Source of the DNA: Acidithiobacillus sp.
GTDB lineage: Bacteria > Pseudomonadota > Gammaproteobacteria > Acidithiobacillales > Acidithiobacillaceae
Direction: 5' to 3'
NCBI GenBank assembly: GCA_028065135.1
Contig: JAPTWR010000138.1
Coordinates: 1-6,946 of the forward strand
DNA length: 6,946 nucleotides
Below, one piece after another: positions 1-5,029 of the stretch. The number at the start of each line of letters is the position of its first letter. Position 1 is the stretch's first letter. The position numbers and the translations under genes are program-made. The notes beneath the pieces are model-generated. The model saw only the letters and a program-made list of their open reading frames with translations. It made no database searches and was not told the DNA's origin.

Positions 1-374
1 CTCCAACACTTCCAGAGTCAGTTTACAGAATCCCATCTCACGTGCTTGGCTCTCAATAAAGGCAAAGAGTTTATGGGCAACTCCCTGTCTGCGAAAGCCC
101 GGTTTGACGTAAACGTCGTGAATATTCGCCAGTGGCGCGCTGTTAAAAGTAGAAAAGCCTTCTATACAAACAGCAATGCCAATCATTTCTTGCTTATTTG
201 CGGCAAAATAAATACGAATCCACGGGCGACGCATGAGGTTCTCTACCAGCCTTTCATAAACCTCCTGGCGGAGGGGCTTCCTTTGGCCCATGTTATCTCT
301 TGCATACAGATCGAGGAGCTCGCGAATGGCTAGACAATGATCTGCATTTTGGTAATCCGCTTGGTAGACTTCAA

Positions 375-378
<4 letters not shown>
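1..378 (-). CDS. GNAT-family N-acetyltransferase, C-terminus cut by window edge
   Basis: The first 126 codons are present and the frame is still open at position 1. The start is the ATG at 378-376, with AAGGA about 8 bases upstream. GNAT proteins transfer an acetyl group from acetyl-CoA to an amine; the substrate cannot be told here. The acetyl-CoA binding motif is seen at residues 96-101 (RRQGVA), after the beta-strand segment DVYVKPGF (88-95). It is followed by helix HKLFAFIESQAREMGF, the usual motif A geometry. The N-terminal part (LLDLYARDNMGQRKPL) fits the substrate-side helices of small soluble GNATs. The start overlaps the stop of a 40-residue ORF by four bases (ATGA), which suggests coupling to the upstream Phd antitoxin. 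It does not look like the TacT type: the FDCG motif is absent. It could be an ordinary acetyltransferase or a diverged toxin. Confidence 0.85.
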
Positions 379-732
<354 letters not shown>

Positions 733-733
733 T

Positions 734-926
734 CATGTAGATCGGTAATCCCGATATCCCCAGGCCATTCCCTGTTTTCCGCACTTGTGAACATCAGCAC
801 CCCTCCGCAGGAGCGGGTTCATCCCCTGATCCATGGCAACGACCAGCGCCGGTCGGTACTGATGAACCGGGCGATTCGTGTAGGGGAAGGCACTTTGACC
901 ACATCCCAGACATTACAGGTGTTCAT
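734..926 (-). pseudogene. mazF: mazF-like toxin remnant (5' part, frameshifted)
   Basis: Starting at the ATG 926-924 this reads MNTCNVWDVVKVPSP, almost the same as the intact MazF-like protein encoded at 1503-1853 (MNNCNVWDVVKVPFP). One base is missing near 886-889, which throws the frame off and leads to a stop at 819-821. An extra base near 808-812 restores the original frame, so MFTSAENREWPGD and DITDLH-like residues reappear further on. The homology then stops at 734, about two thirds of the way through the gene, and the frame runs into unrelated sequence before the Phd gene. Both the arginine-bearing RPALVV segment and the C-terminal half are destroyed, so no active RNase can be made. 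Confidence 0.85.
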
Positions 927-968
927 AGGCGCGACAATCCGCAGCGCTGCCCCATTCGGAAAACAGCA
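734..968. repeat. Direct repeat copy 1 (235 bp, mazE/mazF junction)
   Basis: This stretch matches 1661-1895 in the same orientation over 235 bases. There are about a dozen differences, including two single-base indels of opposite sign, so the two copies have the same length. It covers the 3' end of mazE and the 5' half of mazF. Both copies start at CATGTAGATCGGTAATC and end at GGAAAACAGCA. The intact gene pair is in the other copy. Confidence 0.9.
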
Positions 969-975
969 TAAATGG
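913..975 (-). pseudogene. mazE: mazE-like antitoxin remnant (C-terminal tail only)
   Basis: On the minus strand the residues LFSEWGSAADCRAYEHL and a TAA at 915-913 match the end of the intact MazE-like antitoxin (LFSEWGSAADCRAYEQL, stop at 1842-1840). Upstream of about 975 the similarity ends and the sequence joins the 3' end of the orphan HigA gene. Only the toxin-binding tail is left, and the DNA-binding domain is missing. The tail overlaps the start of the mazF remnant by 14 bases, as in the intact copy. Confidence 0.8.
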
Positions 976-996
976 CCTGTGTATGCGAATGTGCGG

Positions 997-1320
997 TCAC
1001 ACATCCATTGGCCCGTGCGCTGTGGGGTGCCGGATGGGCTGCACCGCGAGGCGCAGGCCCATCGTCTTGAGAATCGCCGACAGGCTGCGAATCTCCGGGT
1101 TGCCCTTGGCGGACAGCGTGCGGTAGATGTGCGTACCATTGAGCTGCGCCTTCTCGGCCACCTGCGACACACCGCCAAACGCCTTCGTCATCTGGCGAAG
1201 CGCGATCAGTAGTTCGCCCTGATCGCCGTCCTCAAGGATGCTGTTCAGCAGTTCCACCGCATAGCCAGGGTCTTTGCGGAAGACTTCAGCCATCGCGTCG
1301 TCATGCGCTCGATCTTTCAT
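997..1320 (-). CDS. HigA-type HTH antitoxin (addiction module antidote, HI1420 family), orphan
   Basis: The protein has 107 residues. It belongs by recognition to the small XRE-like antidote proteins that partner HigB/RelE-like toxins of the HI1419 type. It opens with a negatively charged region (DPGYAVELLNSILEDGDQGELLIALRQM), and the helix-turn-helix follows at about residues 48-90 (FGGVSQVAEKAQLNGTHIYR, then GNPEIRSLSAILKTMGLRL). The ATG at 1320 has AGGAG eight bases upstream. The toxin gene normally precedes this antidote, but the 180 bases upstream (1321-1502) contain only short broken frames. The last dozen codons after LRLAVQPI (RHPTAHGPMDV) look like read-on sequence at the junction with the mazE remnant. 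It could still act as a DNA-binding repressor or as an anti-addiction antitoxin. Confidence 0.8.
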   Translation of the reverse strand: MKDRAHDDAMAEVFRKDPGYAVELLNSILEDGDQGELLIALRQMTKAFGGVSQVAEKAQLNGTHIYRTLSAKGNPEIRSLSAILKTMGLRLAVQPIRHPTAHGPMDV

Positions 1321-1502
1321 CGCTATTGCTCCTGCTTCACGTTGCTGCGCTGCCAGTCCTTCTCAACAAATTACGAATACCCTAAAAATACAGCATCACT
1401 CCCAAATTACCATCATGATTCTCGAAGGTCGTGCAGAAGTTGGTGATGCCGGATAGGGGGGGCTGTCTGCCGGACTACTCCCAGTTTTTGTCCGTGTCGC
1501 TG

Positions 1503-1853
1503 TCAGGCGCAAATACCTGCCGCTGCCAGGCGGTCACGGACAGCGGCAGTAACCTGCTCGCGATCTGCCATGGACAGGCTGCCTATACGTTCTGCCGCAG
1601 ACTGTTCGATGGTGGCGATTTTCGCTGTGCGGACCATGGATACCGCCGGTAATCCAGCGGCATGTAGATCGGTAATCCTGATATCCCCAGGCCATTCCCT
1701 GTTTTCCGCACTTGTGATCATCAGCACCCACAGCAGGAGAGGGTTCACCCCCTGATCCATGGCGACGACCAGCGCCGGTCGGTACTGATGAACCGGGCGA
1801 TTAGTGTAGGGGAAAGGTACTTTGACCACATCCCAGACATTACAGTTGTTCAT
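1503..1853 (-). CDS. mazF: MazF/PemK-family toxin, mRNA interferase
   Basis: The protein is 116 residues, the usual MazF size. MazF enzymes cut single-stranded mRNA at short sequences. The MazF framework is clear: WDVVKVPFPYT (7-17), YRPALVV with the catalytic-type arginine at 25, LMITSAEN with Thr47/Ser48, GDIRITD (56-62), and a C-terminal AVSMVRTAKIATIE (70-83). The Arg and Thr/Ser match the catalytic pair known in MazF proteins (R25 and T48 in the Bacillus enzyme). I choose the ATG at 1853, not the in-frame ATG at 1898, because residues before MNNCNVW are only the antitoxin gene read in another frame. The start overlaps the mazE stop by 14 bases, so translation is probably coupled. Nothing looks broken. 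A degraded copy lies at 734-926. Confidence 0.88.
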   Translation of the reverse strand: MNNCNVWDVVKVPFPYTNRPVHQYRPALVVAMDQGVNPLLLWVLMITSAENREWPGDIRITDLHAAGLPAVSMVRTAKIATIEQSAAERIGSLSMADREQVTAAVRDRLAAAGICA

Positions 1854-1895
1854 AGGCGCGACAATCCGCAGCGCTGCCCCATTCGGAAAACAGCA
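1661..1895. repeat. Direct repeat copy 2 (235 bp, inside intact mazE/mazF)
   Basis: This is the partner of 734-968. It lies inside working reading frames, so it is probably the parental form, although it could also be a less-decayed sibling. The two copies are separated by about 690 bases carrying the HigA-type gene. Recombination between them would delete that gene. Confidence 0.9.
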
Positions 1896-2055
1896 CAAAA
1901 GGATCTTCCCCCTGTTCGTGTAGCGCTTTGGTCAGGATGACGTGGTTCTCTACTATGCGGTAGGTAATCTCGTCCCCTTCGTGCAGATGCAAGGCGATAC
2001 GCACAGGTTGCGGAATGGTGGTTTGCGCTTTGCTGGTTAACTTACTGGTAATCAT
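1840..2055 (-). CDS. mazE: MazE-like AbrB/SpoVT-fold antitoxin
   Basis: The protein is 71 residues. The N-terminus (ITSKLTSKAQTTIPQPVR, then LHLHEGDEITYRI) is a typical swapped-hairpin AbrB domain that binds operator DNA as a dimer. The acidic tail (EQGEDPFVLFSEWGS) is the expected toxin-binding segment. I place the start at the ATG 2055; in-frame ATGs at 2064 and 2076 would add 3 or 7 residues. The longer reading to 2148 adds sequence that covers the promoter and is unlike the family. The stop overlaps the mazF start by 14 bases. The complex probably autoregulates through a palindrome at the promoter. Confidence 0.87.
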   Translation of the reverse strand: MITSKLTSKAQTTIPQPVRIALHLHEGDEITYRIVENHVILTKALHEQGEDPFVLFSEWGSAADCRAYEQL

Positions 2056-2079
2056 GACTATCATCCCGTCTCGCATTGA

Positions 2080-2115
2080 TGTGCACAGTGTAAGGATATT
2101 CCTTTCATTCGACAA
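2080..2115 (-). promoter_or_regulatory. Predicted mazEF promoter with palindromic operator
   Basis: On the minus strand TTGTCG (2115-2110) and TACACT (2092-2087) are 17 bases apart. A perfect 8-bp palindrome, TGTGCACA, lies at 2080-2087, touching the -10 element, where a MazE-type autorepressor would act. Transcription would start about 25 bases upstream of the mazE ATG at 2055. Prediction from sequence only. Confidence 0.45.
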
Positions 2116-2152
2116 GCAAAGCCCGTGGAAGGCTCTCGATTGCATCACTCAT
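2105..2152 (-). other. 15-codon mini-ORF with strong ribosome binding site
   Basis: AAGGAG lies just before an ATG at 2152, which opens MSDAIESLPRALLVE and then stops at 2105. It sits between the tnpB relic and the mazE promoter. It may be the severed 5' end of another gene whose body has been replaced by mazEF. A leader peptide is less likely because it ends at the predicted -35 box. Confidence 0.2.
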
Positions 2153-2160
2153 AGTCTCCT

Positions 2161-2182
2161 TGGTCCACCTCCAGGAGGACTA
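2161..2182. repeat. Imperfect hairpin next to tnpB relic
   Basis: GTCCACCT and AGGAGGAC (2163-2170 and 2173-2180) pair with one mismatch, and the outer bases extend the stem. It begins about 20 bases beyond the tnpB relic's stop. Right ends of IS200/IS605-type elements carry subterminal hairpins, so this may be such an end. There is no T-run on the minus side, so it is not a usual terminator. Confidence 0.35.
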
Positions 2183-2200
2183 TTTTGCACATCCGAAAAA

Positions 2201-2325
2201 TCAGAGCGCCGCGTTCACATCGGCATGCGCTTCATGCCCACAATGCAGGCAGTGGAACGCCGCCTGACTGGGGCGGTAATCGCTACCAGACCGCGTGAAG
2301 ATCCCGCTGTTTGGACCCAGGTGGC
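2201..2325 (-). pseudogene. tnpB: IS200/IS605-type TnpB (OrfB) C-terminal relic
   Basis: Reading the minus strand from about 2325 to the TGA at 2203-2201 gives SDYRPSQAAFHCLHCGH and then EAHADVNAAL. This is the second half of the TnpB zinc ribbon (RPSQ..F.C..CG....ADVNAA), which closes the RuvC-like nuclease. The first CxxC pair expected upstream is absent (SGIFTRSGS stands there), no start codon is in frame, and the rest of the roughly 350-400 residue protein is missing. A frame in the same place on the same strand that begins MMPLIWSYRCARAC is a shadow. The relic starts right after the vapC stop, so the insertion or deletion point is at about 2325-2333. Confidence 0.7.
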
Positions 2326-2332
2326 GGCCGCA

Positions 2333-2758
2333 TCAATGAGTACCAAAAATCGGAACGCCCGCAGTTGTGGCTGCCTTCGCCAGATTGGCATCCAGTGTTG
2401 CCAGCGGCAGGCCCGTGCGCAGCGATAGCTCCAAATAAGCGGCATCATAGGCTGACAGTTTATAGCGCCGGGCGAGGTTCAAGGTATCTCCCAGGGCGTG
2501 TGCCGAGGTTGCCTGATCGGTCACGATGTTGAGTCGCCCAAGGAGGGTGATGAATCGTTGTACGTCCGCTTCGGTCACAACGCCCTTGGACTCCACCTTG
2601 GTGGCAACGTTGGCTGCCTCCAGCGCGAACAGGGACGGCACAACGGCTTGTGATTCCCTAAGCGCCTTCAGGGTCGCACTGGCATAATCCACACCTGCCG
2701 GATTGGTTGCGGGCACCAGCCAGAGCAACGCAACAGAAGCATCCAAAACAAAATTCAT
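2333..2758 (-). CDS. vapC: VapC-family PIN-domain toxin (ribonuclease)
   Basis: The protein is 141 residues, a full-length VapC. PIN-domain toxins are Mg2+-dependent ribonucleases, many of which cut tRNA or rRNA. The four acidic residues are present: D6 in NFVLDASVALLWL, E47 in PSLFALEAANV, D105 in SAYDAAYLEL and D123 in LATLDANLAKAA. The C-terminus (GVPIFGTH) is normal. The start ATG (2758-2756) overlaps the antitoxin stop as ATGA, with AAGG seven bases upstream, so it should be translationally coupled to the Phd-type antitoxin. Nothing appears damaged. Together with its antitoxin it forms one of three complete pairs in the window. Confidence 0.93.
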   Translation of the reverse strand: MNFVLDASVALLWLVPATNPAGVDYASATLKALRESQAVVPSLFALEAANVATKVESKGVVTEADVQRFITLLGRLNIVTDQATSAHALGDTLNLARRYKLSAYDAAYLELSLRTGLPLATLDANLAKAATTAGVPIFGTH

Positions 2759-3000
2759 GCCCGACCTTCGTTAATAAGCGCCTTGAGATCGACACCGTCC
2801 ACAGGCTGACGAGCCTGCATGAAGGACAACATTTCATCGACGGCTGCCATGGCATCCGAGTGCTTGTTGCCTTCAGCGGGTACAAGATCGGCCACGGCCT
2901 CGCCCCGCAAGGTGATGGTGTAGCGATTGCCCGCTTGGATACCGCGCAGCAACTCCGGCAGCTTCGTCTTGGCTTCGTATGACCCAACTTCGATATTCAT
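2755..3000 (-). CDS. Phd/YefM-type antitoxin of the VapC pair
   Basis: The protein is 81 residues. The Phd core is seen in VGSYEAKTKLPELLRGIQAG (5-24), followed by YTITLRGEAVADLVPAEG. A C-terminal acidic/helical tail (MAAVDEMLSFMQARQPVDG) would wrap the VapC groove. The start is the ATG at 3000: AAAAGGAGC lies six bases upstream, whereas the longer reading from 3021 would begin inside the ribosome binding region. The stop overlaps the vapC start by four bases. Regulation is very probably by autorepression at the operator-rich promoter immediately upstream. It is a different sequence from the Phd-like protein at 484-708, so it is not a recent duplicate of it. Confidence 0.92.
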   Translation of the reverse strand: MNIEVGSYEAKTKLPELLRGIQAGNRYTITLRGEAVADLVPAEGNKHSDAMAAVDEMLSFMQARQPVDGVDLKALINEGRA

Positions 3001-3021
3001 GAACGGCTCCTTTTGACCCAC

Positions 3022-3056
3022 ATAGACCAGTATATAGACCGGTCCATATAGGTCAA
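3022..3056 (-). promoter_or_regulatory. Promoter and multi-half-site operator of phd-vapC
   Basis: On the minus strand TTGACC (3056-3051) and TATACT (3034-3029) are 16 bases apart, a strong sigma-70-type pair. Between and around them lies GGTCTATA-like sequence in several copies: an imperfect palindrome at 3031-3050 with a perfect GACCGGTC core (3037-3044), and a further half site GGTCTATG downstream. This arrangement would let the Phd-VapC complex block RNA polymerase and fits conditional cooperativity. Confidence 0.7.
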
Positions 3057-3059
3057 GTT

Positions 3060-3124
3060 TCAGCCAGTAGATTGGTGAAACGGCAAGAAGTCGAAATGCC
3101 GATAGAAGCCCTCGGCCCGCTGAT
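3060..3124 (-). pseudogene. Shard of a tacT-like GNAT toxin gene
   Basis: Bases 3079-3124 match 3677-3722 inside the intact tacT with two mismatches in 46. The reading is AEGFYRHFDFLPF, the C-terminal GNAT segment containing the catalytic-type tyrosine, followed by HQSTG and a stop at 3062-3060. The rest of the gene is missing. It sits between the CopG-type antitoxin stop and the phd-vapC promoter. Confidence 0.75.
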
Positions 3125-3131
3125 TCAAAAT

Positions 3132-3404
3132 TCAGGATTTCTCCCTAGTAGGTTTCAGACGGCTGCGCTGCAAATCTGCTTCCAACACCATCCGCACATA
3201 GCGGGCGTAAGGGATGCCCTTGGCCTTGGCCTTGGCGCGTACTGCGTCCATCAGGGCGGCAGGCAGGCGCACGTTCAGTGCGGCTTCTTTCCTCGCCACC
3301 TCAAAGTGCATCGGCTTAAACTGCTTGAAGTCAAGGCCGGAAAGGTCTTGCTCCAAGAACAATTCGGCTTCTGCATCGGTCTTGAACTCAGGGACTCGTT
3401 TCAT
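3132..3404 (-). CDS. CopG-family (RHH) antitoxin, orphan
   Basis: The protein is 90 residues. The N-terminus (MKRVPEFKTDAEAELFLEQ, then DLSGLDFKQFKPM) is the variable region of the CopG_antitoxin group. The C-terminal ribbon-helix-helix is EAALNVRLPAALMDAVRAKA (strand and first helix), then KGIPYARYVRMVLEADL (second helix). The ATG at 3404 has AAGGAGG upstream; the longer reading from 3437 is less likely. Relatives usually pair with BrnT-like RelE-fold toxins encoded just upstream. Here that position holds an unrelated broken frame, and downstream there is only a tacT shard, so I see no toxin. It may act as a lone repressor. Confidence 0.82.
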   Translation of the reverse strand: MKRVPEFKTDAEAELFLEQDLSGLDFKQFKPMHFEVARKEAALNVRLPAALMDAVRAKAKAKGIPYARYVRMVLEADLQRSRLKPTREKS

Positions 3405-3433
3405 AGTTGCTCGCCTCCTTCGCGTGCATATGG

Positions 3434-3615
3434 TCATAAGCGATTCATGAACGCGGTGAATTGCTCAAAGTGCTGCTCCCAGGTAGGGGGCGAAAAATGC
3501 CGCAGGCGCTCCAGTTGCCCCTATTCAAGTCCCGGATCAGGGCATAGAGCGACTTCTGCCGATTTTCCGATGTTGCCTGGACTCTATGATACAGGGGCCT
3601 CGCCTGGGGAAGCCA
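3434..3615 (-). pseudogene. Broken reading frame of unknown family
   Basis: Directly after the tacT stop, in the same frame, about 30 codons read WLPQARPLYHRVQATSENRQ and then KSLYALIRDLN. A second frame then continues as QLERLRHFSPPTWEQHFEQ and FTAFMNRL before a TGA at 3436-3434. One extra base in the four-base C-run at 3518-3521 would join the two into a single protein-like sequence. There is no start codon of its own, so this would be a 3' gene fragment. I do not recognise the family. The join is an inference; the second frame alone looks the more protein-like of the two. Confidence 0.35.
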
Positions 3616-4134
3616 CTACGCGAATAGTTTCGCAATCTGCCCCATGGGCAGGAACAGACGCAACGGGGTTTGCTGGAACGGCAGGAAGTCGAAATGCCGA
3701 TAGAAGCCCTCGGCCTGCTGATCCTTGGCCTCCACAATCACCGCCATGGCCGCGATCTGTTGCGCAGTTTCCAGGCTGCGGCGTAAGGCATCTACGAGCA
3801 GGAACTCGCCCACGCCCTGGCCACCGACCGAGCGGTCCACCGCCAACCTGCCGAGCAACGTGACCGGCAGTTGCCCGTAGCGCGGCAGTCGTTTCATTAG
3901 GTCCGGCGGTAGTTCAGCCACCGGGATAATGGATGACGATAGGGTGTAGAAGCCGAGCACCGCAGGACTGCCAGGCTGCGTGAATACGAAAGGCGCGGCG
4001 ACGCGCTTCGCGGCGTCTTGCCGCGCCTGCTCGCGCAGATAACGATTCAGCTCCTCGTTGCCGCAATCGAAGGACTTGCGGTCGCGCGCCTTTTCAAGCG
4101 GAGCAACATGTTCAGGGACTAAAGAGAGCGCCAA
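3616..4134 (-). CDS. tacT: TacT/AtaT-type GNAT acetyltransferase toxin
   Basis: The protein is 172 residues, typical of toxins that acetylate the amino group of aminoacyl-tRNA and stop translation. The signature SFDCGNEELNRYLREQARQD lies at 21-40 and the YTLSSS strand at 63-68. LLGRLAVDRSVGGQGVGEFL at 93-112 holds the acetyl-CoA loop (RSVGGQGVG), and GFYRHFDFLPF at 143-153 holds the catalytic-type Tyr145. The start is a TTG at 4134-4132 placed directly after the antitoxin TGA and in the same frame; no ATG or GTG lies near the expected N-terminus. Translation is therefore probably by re-initiation. A low-efficiency TTG would keep toxin below antitoxin. A 46-bp shard of a near-identical gene lies at 3079-3124. 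Confidence 0.92.
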   Translation of the reverse strand: MALSLVPEHVAPLEKARDRKSFDCGNEELNRYLREQARQDAAKRVAAPFVFTQPGSPAVLGFYTLSSSIIPVAELPPDLMKRLPRYGQLPVTLLGRLAVDRSVGGQGVGEFLLVDALRRSLETAQQIAAMAVIVEAKDQQAEGFYRHFDFLPFQQTPLRLFLPMGQIAKLFA

Positions 4135-4431
4135 TCACGGCCCCGTTTTTTGACGGTAGCGCCGGACGGCCTTATCGATGCGCGCGCCCGGCTCGGACGG
4201 CGCCAGCAAGGCGCTCACAAAGGCGACCTGTTCCTCTCGGGACAGGCGGATGACTTCGTGCTCCTGCACGATCCTGGCCGCCGCTTCCTGGGTGCTATCG
4301 ATGACGAGTTCGCTCAAGGTGCGCCCTGTCAGCGAGGCGGCCCGCTGGAAAAAGTCTTTCTGGTCGCTGGAGACGCGCGCTTCCAGGCGCGCATTGCGCG
4401 GCTTGTCGTGCTTTTCAGGCGTGTTCAGCAT
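4135..4431 (-). CDS. tacA: TacA-type (DUF1778) RHH antitoxin
   Basis: The protein is 98 residues. The ribbon-helix-helix is at about 14-50: ARLEARVSSDQKDFFQRAAS, then LTGRTLSELVIDSTQEAAAR. The tail (IRLSREEQVAFVSALLAPSE) holds the helix that covers the GNAT active site in TacA proteins. The ATG at 4431 is preceded only by weak purine-rich sequence (AACGGGGC). Its TGA is followed at once by the TTG of tacT. By family knowledge the TacA-TacT complex represses this promoter, and a short inverted repeat lies 30 bases upstream of the start. This is a complete pair with no sign of decay. Confidence 0.92.
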   Translation of the reverse strand: MLNTPEKHDKPRNARLEARVSSDQKDFFQRAASLTGRTLSELVIDSTQEAAARIVQEHEVIRLSREEQVAFVSALLAPSEPGARIDKAVRRYRQKTGP

Positions 4432-4460
4432 GGCGGCCCCGTTAGGATGGATTTATGGCA

Positions 4461-4473
4461 ACAGTCTCACTGT
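4461..4473. promoter_or_regulatory. Candidate tacAT operator (inverted repeat)
   Basis: ACAGT and ACTGT are separated by three bases, a perfect inverted repeat 30 bases upstream of the tacA ATG. An RHH dimer pair could bind here. No convincing -35/-10 pair could be fixed around it; CATAAA (minus strand, next to TTGC) is a possible -10. Confidence 0.4.
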
Positions 4474-4642
4474 ACGCCATTTGTCCGTACTCATCAAGAT
4501 ATGGCGCGTGCGCCGTTGCACAACACCTTGGCAATCATTGACCCATTCCAGTATCCTCGGAAAAATCATGGAACGTTTTCTGAGTATTCCCTGAAGCGCT
4601 GATCATGACCCTGGTACGGGCGATGCCCGCGTGGATATAGCC
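4474..4642. other. Intergenic stretch, no recognisable gene
   Basis: Frames are open on both strands here (for example a minus-strand reading GYIHAGIARTRVMISASG), but none has a good start, ribosome binding site or family resemblance. It probably holds remnants of earlier insertions next to the repeat. Confidence 0.5.
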
Positions 4643-4768
4643 AAGGAGCGCCCACTTACCGCCTACGGCGCCGGGCGCGAACATTCTCCCGGCGGGGACC
4701 TGCAAGGTCCCCCTGTCCGCGCCTTCGGCTTGCCGGGTCGACCCGCCTTTGGGGACTTCGCCCCCCCC
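4643..4768. repeat. 126-bp structured direct repeat, copy A
   Basis: It matches 6135-6260 in the same orientation with two mismatches (4715 and 4762). It contains a perfect 8-bp stem with a 3-base loop (GGGGACCT GCA AGGTCCCC, 4694-4712), a perfect 12-bp palindrome CGGGTCGACCCG (4734-4745) and a small GCCTTCGGC stem. Twenty bases at 4712-4731 recur exactly at 4767-4786, just past the repeat, in this copy only. Long minus-strand frames here are low-complexity artefacts. It may be a mobile repeat unit or a recombination scar. Confidence 0.9.
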
Positions 4769-4850
4769 TGTCCGCGCCTTCGGCTTTCCCCTGTGGTTTT
4801 CCAAAAAGCGGGTAGATTTGGCCCAGGGCGCGTTTTTGTGGCCTGGTGAT

Positions 4851-4884
4851 AAAAAAACCAGAATAGAATTTGCGTCGATTCTGG
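4851..4884 (-). terminator. Rho-independent terminator-like hairpin, minus strand
   Basis: On the minus strand CCAGAAT and ATTCTGG (4884-4878 and 4864-4858) form a 7-bp stem around a 13-base loop and are followed at once by seven T (4857-4851). No minus-strand gene lies upstream of it before the HiPIP region, so it may be left from a lost gene or end an antisense transcript. Confidence 0.5.
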
Positions 4885-4965
4885 GGCAAATGTGCCGCCT
4901 TTACGGTGGAGTTCCGCACCGTGCTTCTGGTCGGCCATTCTGCGGATGATTTTTTTGAACCGGGC

Positions 4966-5023
4966 TTGTTGTCGTTACCAATAACAGTGTAACCTGTTGT
5001 TACGCTGACAACTCTGGAGGAGA
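4966..5023 (+). promoter_or_regulatory. HiPIP promoter region with GTTAC/GTAAC repeats and RBS
   Basis: A possible promoter is TTGTTG (4966-4971) with TAACCT (4990-4995), spacing 18. GTTAC occurs at 4974-4978 and 4999-5003, with its complement GTAAC at 4989-4993, giving an inverted repeat across the -10 (4989-5003). The ribosome binding site GGAGGAG (5016-5022) sits seven bases before the ATG and fixes the start at 5030. Confidence 0.45.
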
Positions 5024-5029
5024 TCCATA

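Noticed and set aside
787..1212. Plus-strand 141-codon frame opposite higA and the mazF remnant
   Set aside because: It is antisense to recognised TA sequences, has no ribosome binding site, and its composition (Arg/His-rich) is that of a shadow frame.
1853..1898. Longer MazF start at 1898 (MCCFPNGAALRIVAP...)
   Set aside because: Those 15 residues are the mazE 3' end read in another frame, and the MazF fold begins at MNNCNVWDVV.
3072..3863. Plus-strand 263-codon frame, the longest in the window
   Set aside because: It lies opposite tacT, the CopG antitoxin and their spacer, and its Pro/Arg/Ser-rich end is a mirror of tacT codons. No family resemblance.
4150..4602. Plus-strand 150-codon frame opposite tacA
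   Set aside because: Antisense to a clear RHH antitoxin; no ribosome binding site or recognisable domain.
4643..4786. Repeat A as an integron attC site or CRISPR unit
   Set aside because: No GTTRRRY/RYYYAAC boxes and no regular repeat-spacer series; only two long copies plus one internal 20-base duplication.
4535..4938. Overlapping minus-strand frames through repeat A
   Set aside because: Translations are Arg/Gly/Pro-rich low complexity generated by the hairpin repeat; similar frames occur at copy B, as expected for repeat artefacts.
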